From Glycomyces luteolus (lineage in GTDB: Bacteria; Actinomycetota; Actinomycetes; Mycobacteriales; Micromonosporaceae), in NCBI RefSeq assembly GCF_027622875.1, contig NZ_JAPZVP010000015.1, positions 1-64,000 of the forward strand: a DNA stretch of 64,000 nt. The letters run 5' to 3'. Shown here piece by piece: positions 55,312-64,000 of the stretch. The notes beneath the pieces are model-generated. The model did no database searches, was not told the DNA's origin, and worked only from the letters and a program-made list of their open reading frames with translations. The position numbers and the translations under genes are program-made. Numbering within the stretch: the first letter of the stretch is position 1; each line of letters opens with the position of its first letter.

Positions 55312-56640
55312 TCAGCCCATGGCGTGCTCGACGACCGCCACGAGCTCGGCCGCCACCGTCTGCGCCACCGGCTCCTCGGAAGCCTCCACCATGACCCGCA
55401 CGAGCGGTTCGGTGCCGGAGGGTCGCAACAGGACCCGGCCGTCAGAGCCGAGCTTCGCCTGCCACAGCGCCACCGCGCTGCGCACGTCCGCATGGTCGAT
55501 CACGGACTTGTCCGCGACCCGAACGTTCACCAGCACCTGCGGCGCGGGCGTGAAGACCGAGGCGAGCTCCGCCAGGGATTTTCCGGTGGCGGCCATGCGC
55601 GCGAGGAGCATGATCGCCGTGAGCGTCCCGTCGCCCGTGGTCGCGTGATCGGAGATGATGATGTGCCCCGACTGCTCGCCGCCGAGCGAATAGCCGCCCT
55701 CGCCGATCCGCTCGAGCACATAGCGGTCGCCGACCCCGGTGACCTCGAGCTTGATCCCGGCCGCGCCCATCGCCTGGTGCAGACCGAGATTGCTCATCAC
55801 GGTCGTGACGAGCGTGTCGCCGCGCAGCTGCCCGGCCTCGCGCATCGCGAGCGCCAGGATCGCCATGATCGCGTCGCCGTCCACGTCCCCGCCGTTCGCG
55901 TCCACCGCGAGGCAGCGGTCCGCGTCGCCGTCGAGCGCGATCCCGGCGTGCGCGCCGTGCTCGATCACGGCCGCGCGCAGGCCGCCCATGTGGGTGGACC
56001 CGCAGTTCTCGTTGATGTTCAGCCCGTCGGGGTCCGCGTTGATGGTGATGACCTCGGCGCCCGCGCGGCGCAGGGCCTCGGGGGCCGCGCCGGTGGCCGC
56101 GCCGTTCGCGGGGTCGAGCACGACCTTGATGCCTTCGAGCGGGTGCGGGCAGGCCGCGACCAGGTGCTCGATGTACGCCTCGACCGGGTCGACCGAGCGG
56201 GCGATGCGCCCCACCCCGTCGCCCTGCGGCAGCGGCGTGTCGTCGCTCATGGCCGCCTCGATGGCGTCCTCGACCTCGTCAGGGAGCTTGCGGCCGCCGG
56301 CCGCGAAGAACTTGATGCCGTTGTCCGGCATGGGATTGTGCGAGGCCGAGACCATGACGCCGAAGTCGGCGCCCGTCAGGGCCGTGAGGTGGGCGACCGC
56401 GGGCGTGGGAAGGATTCCCAGGTCGATGACCTTCACGCCGGCCGCGGCGAGGCCTGCGGCGCTGGCGGCGGCGAGCATCTCACCAGAGGCGCGGGGATCG
56501 CGGCCGATGACGGCGACGGCGCGGCGGTCAGACGCTCCGAGTACGCGCGCGGCGGCGATGTTGAGGCGGAGTGCCAGGTCGGGCGTGAGGTCGGCGTTCG
56601 CCCGCCCTCGTACGCCGTCGGTCCCGAACAGTCGTGACAC
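55312..56640 (-). CDS. glmM: Phosphoglucosamine mutase
   Basis: 442 aa. It converts glucosamine-6-P to glucosamine-1-P, the substrate of Glm[10 protein letters not shown] opens the protein; the phospho-serine is Ser100 in [15 protein letters not shown], and LDGDADR is the metal loop. GTG 56640 was chosen because GGGAAG lies 7 nt upstream and the family begins just before RLFGTDG. ATG 56667 would abut the T-run of the rpsI terminator, and ATG 56655 has no site. Confidence 0.93.
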   Translation of the reverse strand: MSRLFGTDGVRGRANADLTPDLALRLNIAAARVLGASDRRAVAVIGRDPRASGEMLAAASAAGLAAAGVKVIDLGILPTPAVAHLTALTGADFGVMVSASHNPMPDNGIKFFAAGGRKLPDEVEDAIEAAMSDDTPLPQGDGVGRIARSVDPVEAYIEHLVAACPHPLEGIKVVLDPANGAATGAAPEALRRAGAEVITINADPDGLNINENCGSTHMGGLRAAVIEHGAHAGIALDGDADRCLAVDANGGDVDGDAIMAILALAMREAGQLRGDTLVTTVMSNLGLHQAMGAAGIKLEVTGVGDRYVLERIGEGGYSLGGEQSGHIIISDHATTGDGTLTAIMLLARMAATGKSLAELASVFTPAPQVLVNVRVADKSVIDHADVRSAVALWQAKLGSDGRVLLRPSGTEPLVRVMVEASEEPVAQTVAAELVAVVEHAMG

Positions 56641-56667
56641 GGTGTGGCTTCCCATCGTTTTCGGCAT

Positions 56668-56709
56668 AAAAAACGGGGGCCGCCGAGGATGTCCTCCTCG
56701 GCAGCCCCG
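56668..56709 (-). terminator. Intrinsic terminator after rpsI
   Basis: Minus strand: CGGGG...CCGAGGA pairs with TCCTCGG...CCCCG, with one bulge and one mismatch, followed by TTTTTT (56673-56668). It lies about 80 bp past rpsI and just before the glmM start. Confidence 0.85.
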
Positions 56710-56750
56710 TCGCTTGTGCAGACTAGCGCGTTCCCCGCTCCACGAAACTG

Positions 56751-56770
56751 ACGGCTCGCAAGCTTCGCCG
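56751..56770 (+). repeat. Dispersed intergenic 20-nt repeat, copy C
   Basis: ACGGCTCGCAAGCTTCGCCG, the best match to the four-copy consensus, lies between the rpsI stop and its terminator. Its outer CGGC/GCCG arms make an imperfect palindrome, as in REP elements. Confidence 0.5.
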
Positions 56771-56787
56771 TGGGCGGGGAAGGCGTG

Positions 56788-57357
56788 CTAGCGCTTCGAG
56801 TACTGCGGTGCCTTGCGGGCCTTCTTGAGGCCGTACTTCTTCGATTCCTTCTCGCGGGCGTCGCGGGTCAGGAAGCCGGCGGCCTTGAGGGCCGGGCGGG
56901 TGTTCGGGTCGATCTCGACCAGAGCCCGGGCGATGCCGAGGCGGAGCGCGCCGGCCTGGCCGGTGGCGCCGCCGCCGTGGATGTTCACCAGGACGTCGAA
57001 GTTGTCGCCGGCCTCGACGGTCACGAAGGGCTCCGCGACGGTCTGCTGGTGGACCTTGCTCGGGAAGTAGTCCTCGAGGGTCTTGCCGTTGACGACGTAC
57101 TTGCCGGTGCCGGACACCAGTCGGACGCGGGCGATCGCGCGCTTGCGGCGGCCCACGGTCTGGATCGCGCGGTCGACGGGCACCACGGGGATGCTCGGCA
57201 CGGACGGCGCGGCGGCGACGTCGGCGGGGACCTCGACAGGAACCTCGGGCACCTCGACGGGGGCTTCGACAGCCTCGGTCTCGACGGCTTCGGGGGCTTC
57301 GGTCTCGGCGACCTCGGCGGCTTCGGTGGCCTCGGTGGCCTGGATCTCGTCACTCAT
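56788..57357 (-). CDS. rpsI: 30S ribosomal protein S9 with acidic N-terminal extension
   Basis: 189 aa. The S9 core begins at about residue 65 ([13 protein letters not shown]) and ends in the conserved [12 protein letters not shown], whose basic tail contacts P-site tRNA. The first 60 residues are Glu/Ala/Val/Pro-rich and low-complexity; actinobacterial S9 often has such an extension, but this is a long one. It starts 24 bp after rplM. Confidence 0.96.
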   Translation of the reverse strand: MSDEIQATEATEAAEVAETEAPEAVETEAVEAPVEVPEVPVEVPADVAAAPSVPSIPVVPVDRAIQTVGRRKRAIARVRLVSGTGKYVVNGKTLEDYFPSKVHQQTVAEPFVTVEAGDNFDVLVNIHGGGATGQAGALRLGIARALVEIDPNTRPALKAAGFLTRDAREKESKKYGLKKARKAPQYSKR

Positions 57358-57381
57358 GTGAATGCTCCTCTACGCCCGCGC

Positions 57382-57825
57382 CTACTGCGCGATCTTCTTG
57401 ATCTCGTACGGCTTCGGCTGCTGGGCGGCGTGCGGGTGGCCGGGACCCGCGTAGACCTTCAGCTTCTTGGACACGGCGCGGCCGAGCTTGTTCTTCGGCA
57501 GCATGCCGAAGACGGCCTTCTCGACCACCTTGTGGGGGGCCTTCTCCATGAACTCGGCGTAGGACTTCTCCTTGAGACCGCCGGGGAAGCCGGAGTGGCG
57601 GTAGGCCTTCTTGGTCTGGAGCTTGTTCCGCGTCAGCACGATCTTCTCGGCGTTCACGATGATGACGTAGTCACCCGTGTCCGCGTTCGGTGCGAAGGTC
57701 GGCTTGTGCTTGCCGCGGAGCAGATCGGCAGCGTGCGTCGCGAGCCGGCCCAACACCACGTCGGTCGCGTCGATCACGAGCCACTGCGGGTCAATGTCAC
57801 CCGGCTTAGGGCTGTACGTGCGCAC
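57382..57825 (-). CDS. rplM: 50S ribosomal protein L13
   Basis: 147 aa. [19 protein letters not shown] and [19 protein letters not shown] are conserved, as is [21 protein letters not shown]. It forms the usual rplM-rpsI operon. The GTG start is weakly supported by AGGT upstream. A long leader lies before it. Confidence 0.97.
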   Translation of the reverse strand: MRTYSPKPGDIDPQWLVIDATDVVLGRLATHAADLLRGKHKPTFAPNADTGDYVIIVNAEKIVLTRNKLQTKKAYRHSGFPGGLKEKSYAEFMEKAPHKVVEKAVFGMLPKNKLGRAVSKKLKVYAGPGHPHAAQQPKPYEIKKIAQ

Positions 57826-58194
57826 AGGTTTACCTAGCTTTCGTTGTCGGTGTGGAACGAATCCCGCAGATGAGAGCGGGACCGCCTGAATCCCCGGGGC
57901 CGGTATCGGCGCGCTCGGCGGCGAAGCCGTCGGCGTGGGATTCGTTGGACAGCGTCTCCGCGTGGAACTGCGAGCCGTCAGTCGGCTCAGTGCGGAGGCA
58001 CTCGAACAACAGGTACCGAGTCTACGCGGTGGTGGCGGCCCCCCTGAAGGCGGCCGCCGTGACCTCGACTACAGCCCGGACGCGGGCTCCGTACAACGTA
58101 CGCCGCGCCTTGCGCGTCGCACTCCGTACCTCGTACACCGTACCGGGTACACCGTTCCCGGTACTTCGTACTCAGTACTCCGTACGTCGTACGG
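57826..58194. other. 369-bp region between rplM and thiC
   Basis: No gene is seen. The right third is the heptanucleotide array. The left part should hold the rplM promoter and leader, and includes a GGCGGCC/GGCCGCC inverted repeat near 58035-58055. Confidence 0.45.

Positions 58195-58195
<1 letters not shown>
58091..58195. repeat. Degenerate 7-bp tandem array, GTAC-NNN x 15
   Basis: Fifteen heptamers lie in exact register. GTAC starts at 58091, 58098, 58126, 58133, 58140, 58147, 58161, 58168, 58175, 58182 and 58189. The four remaining slots read GCGC (58105), GCGC (58112), GCAC (58119) and GTTC (58154), all one or two substitutions from GTAC. The three spacer bases vary. The array ends on the first base of the thiC stop. 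No known element of this form is recalled for actinomycetes. Confidence 0.85.
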
Positions 58196-62070
<3,875 letters not shown>

Positions 62071-62074
<4 letters not shown>

Positions 62075-63588
62075 GAGTCGGCCTCCTCGTGGGTGGATGT
62101 GTCATCGGCCGCTTCATGACCGTTTTCGTCCCCGCGGGACTCGGTCTTGTCGGACCCCGCGGGCACCCTGGATTCAGGGGCACTTGCGGACGGCGCAGCG
62201 GAGCGCTGGCCGCTGCCCGGAATCGGGTCCGCGCAAGGCGCTCCGGGCTGAACGAGCCGCGACGAACCGTCTGAAAGCGGGTTCTCAGGACGCTGCCGCC
62301 GAGTCACGTCATTCGGTCGCTGCCTTGCAAACGGCCCGAAGCGGAGTGGGTCGAAGGCTGCTGGGATCGCCTTGTCGTCTCCGGCCAGCAGGGCGGCGAC
62401 TCCGGTGGCAGTGGCCGGGATGAGGGCGATGCCGTTGCGGTAGTGGCCGGTCGCGGCCACGGTCCGGCTGTCGAGGCGGCCGATGAGCGGGAGGTTGTCG
62501 GGCGTGCCCGGGCGGAAGCCGACGCTCACCTCGTCGAGGTGGTATTCGGCGATCTCGGGCACGAGTTCGATCGCTCGGCGGAGCAGGTCGTGCACCACTC
62601 CGGCGGTGCCGGTGCGTCGGTCGAAGCCGCGTTCGTCGCTCGATGCTCCTACGACGATTTCGCCGCTTTCGCGGGTCACGATGTAGATCGGGTGGCCTTT
62701 GACATAGCCGCGCACGGTAGTTCGGGGCAGCGGCTGGTCGCCGACGGTTCGAAGCCGCAGGACTGCGCCGCGCACTGGTCGCACCGGCAGTGTCCAGCGG
62801 GCGCCCTCGGAGGCGGCTTCATCGCGCCCCCTGAGGCGGCCATCTGCTGTGGCCGCATCCGAGTGTTCGCTGCGCGCCGCGAGGCAGCCTTCGTCAGTGG
62901 CGGTTCCCGCGTAGTCGCGGTGCCGCTCGGGGAAGTCCGGGCCAGAGCCGGGATCGGAGGCGGCACCGTCATTCGCGCCGCCCGCACCGCCCGCACCAAC
63001 GAAGCTCGCCGATCCGCATCCGGCCGCGATGACCACCTGGTCGGCGTCGAGCTCGGCGAGGTCGTCGATGCGTTCCGCCCGCAGCTCGACTCCGGCCCGC
63101 TCGGCGGCTATCAGTAGTGCGTCATGTACTACTCGCGGATCGACCGCGCGGTCCTCTGGTGCGAGCACGCCGCCGCGCACGCGATGGCTGAGCAGAGGCT
63201 CGACCTTGCGCGCGGCGCGCGCCGTCAGCGTCTCGACGTTCCTTGCGGTCAGCCGGTACAGCTCGGCCTGCCGGTCGATCTCGGCCCTGTCGCCGTCTTC
63301 GACGCCGACGACGAGGGTGGGCACGTCGCGGAACCCGATCGCGAGCCCGGACGCCGCTTCGAGGTCGCGGGCGAGGCCGGGCCAGGCGTCGGCGGAGGCG
63401 GCCATGAACGGGCCGAGGGCCGCTTCGCCGTAATGGGATTCGGTGACGGGCGCGATCATTCCGGCGGCCACGCGTGAAGCGCCCGAACCCGGGTCGGGGT
63501 CGTGCACGACGACCTCGGCGCCGGACTGGGCGGCCCGCCAAGCGACGGCGAGCCCGATCGACCCGGCACCGACGATGGCGATGCGCAT
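62071..63588 (-). CDS. thiO: Glycine oxidase with an internal insertion and extended tail
   Basis: 505 aa; typical ThiO is about 370. FAD-binding IVGAGSIGLAVAW opens it, AAGMIAPVTE and RPVRGAVLRL follow, YVKGHPIYIVTR and FRPGTPDNLPLIG and GHYRNGIALIPATA complete the DAO fold. Two oddities appear: a low-complexity insertion (about 198-263, Gly/Ala/Asp/Arg) placed right before RWTLPVRPVRG, and about 75 polar residues after the FAD domain. It makes the glycine imine for ThiG. It shares one base with the thiE stop. Confidence 0.9.
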
Positions 63589-64000
63589 CAGGCTTCGCCC
63601 GCCACTCGCAGGAGGCCGGGATCGGGAGCTGCGCCGGTCCCGCGCGGGCCCGCGTCGGGTCCGCTTCGCCCCGTGCCTACTCCGCGCCACTCCCCCGGGC
63701 TTTCTCCCAGGGCTTCAAGGAGTTCCGCCGTCGCACGGCGCGGGTCGGCAGCGGCCGAGACCGCGCCGACCACCGCCGCGCCATGGGCTCCGGCCTCGCG
63801 GCAGAGCGCCGCGCGTTCGGCGGTGATGCCGCCGATGGCGATCACCGGGAGGTCGACCGCTTCGCAGACGGCGGCCAGGCCGTCGAGTCCGATCGGTTGC
63901 GGCAGACCGGCTTTGGTGGTCGTGCCCCAGACCGGGCCGACGCCGAGATAGGTGGCCCCGGCGCGGCGTGCCGCTCGCGCCGATTCCGGGTCGCGGGCGG
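63588..64000 (-). CDS. thiE: Thiamine-phosphate synthase (3' part, cut by window edge)
   Basis: The C-terminal part of the barrel is seen: GATYLGVGPVWGTTTKAG and LPVIAIGGITAERAALCREAGAHGAAVVGAV, matching the phosphate-binding end of ThiE, which joins HMP-PP and thiazole phosphate. After the last helix is a tail of about 35 residues rich in Gly, Pro and Arg (63588-63707), unlike the family. The start lies outside the window. It is the first visible gene of thiE-thiO-thiS-thiG-thiD. Confidence 0.9.
   Translation of the reverse strand, partial: ARDPESARAARRAGATYLGVGPVWGTTTKAGLPQPIGLDGLAAVCEAVDLPVIAIGGITAERAALCREAGAHGAAVVGAVSAAADPRRATAELLEALGESPGEWRGVGTGRSGPDAGPRGTGAAPDPGLLRVAGEA

Overview
The window comes from a high-GC (about 70%) actinomycete. 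The strongest evidence is the run argS-lysA-hom-thrC-thrB-rho-rpmE-prfA-prmC-tsaC-atp, all on the minus strand, which is the classic actinobacterial order. Other signs are many GTG/TTG starts, a Rho with a long Arg/Gly-rich insert, a type VII (ESX) secretion satellite locus, and DUF3558-, DUF3105- and DUF305-type envelope proteins. The gene set would suit Glycomycetaceae or a relative, but no marker here fixes the genus.

Layout. 0-3 kb: exopolysaccharide functions (a WecG/TagA-type glycosyltransferase, a PAPS-type sulfotransferase and a GT2 glycosyltransferase). 3-7.4 kb: a DUF4956 + VTC-domain operon, an OmpR-type two-component system, and an exported acidic protein. Matching CTTA direct repeats with an 11-bp period lie upstream of both target units. 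7.4-9 kb: a PIN-domain / XRE-ImmA pair that looks like a toxin-antitoxin-type module. 9.1-16.5 kb: the F1Fo ATP synthase operon (atpI, a second small subunit-I-like gene, atpB-E-F-H-A-G-D). atpC is missing, and atpD ends in an atypical tail exactly where the PIN/XRE module begins. 16.5-29.1 kb: LMW phosphatase, tsaC, prmC, prfA, rpmE, rho, the threonine/lysine genes and argS.

29.2-33.2 kb: plus-strand envelope proteins (two DUF3105, one DUF305), two small genes, and an Rpn-type C-terminal stub. 33.3-36.4 kb: sulfate activation (cysQ-cysD-cysN, no cysC), which could supply the sulfotransferase. 36.5-42 kb: a type VII secretion satellite locus (YbaB-like, EspC-like, two WXG-type substrates, a DUF3558-like lipoprotein, a PH-like pair of which one copy is broken). 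42.3-43.8 kb: an initiating polyprenyl glycosylphosphotransferase. 44-48 kb: pth, rplY, prs, glmU. 48-52.3 kb: a sugar ABC operon (binding protein, ATPase, permease) with its ROK regulator. 52.4 kb: tRNA-Gln(UUG). 52.7-55.2 kb: two paralogous membrane proteins separated by an extreme G/C homopolymer tract, then LemA. 55.3-57.8 kb: glmM, rpsI, rplM. 58.2-64 kb: thiC, then thiE-thiO-thiS-thiG-thiD, where thiD, thiO and thiE carry unusual low-complexity insertions or tails.

The features most worth a second look are the shared CTTA repeats that may define a small phosphopolymer-related regulon, the missing atpC with its breakpoint at a poly-G run, a strict 7-nt-period GTAC array abutting the thiC stop, the thi-gene insertions, a 27-bp perfect inverted repeat at the cysN stop, and a roughly 20-nt repeat found in four intergenic regions.
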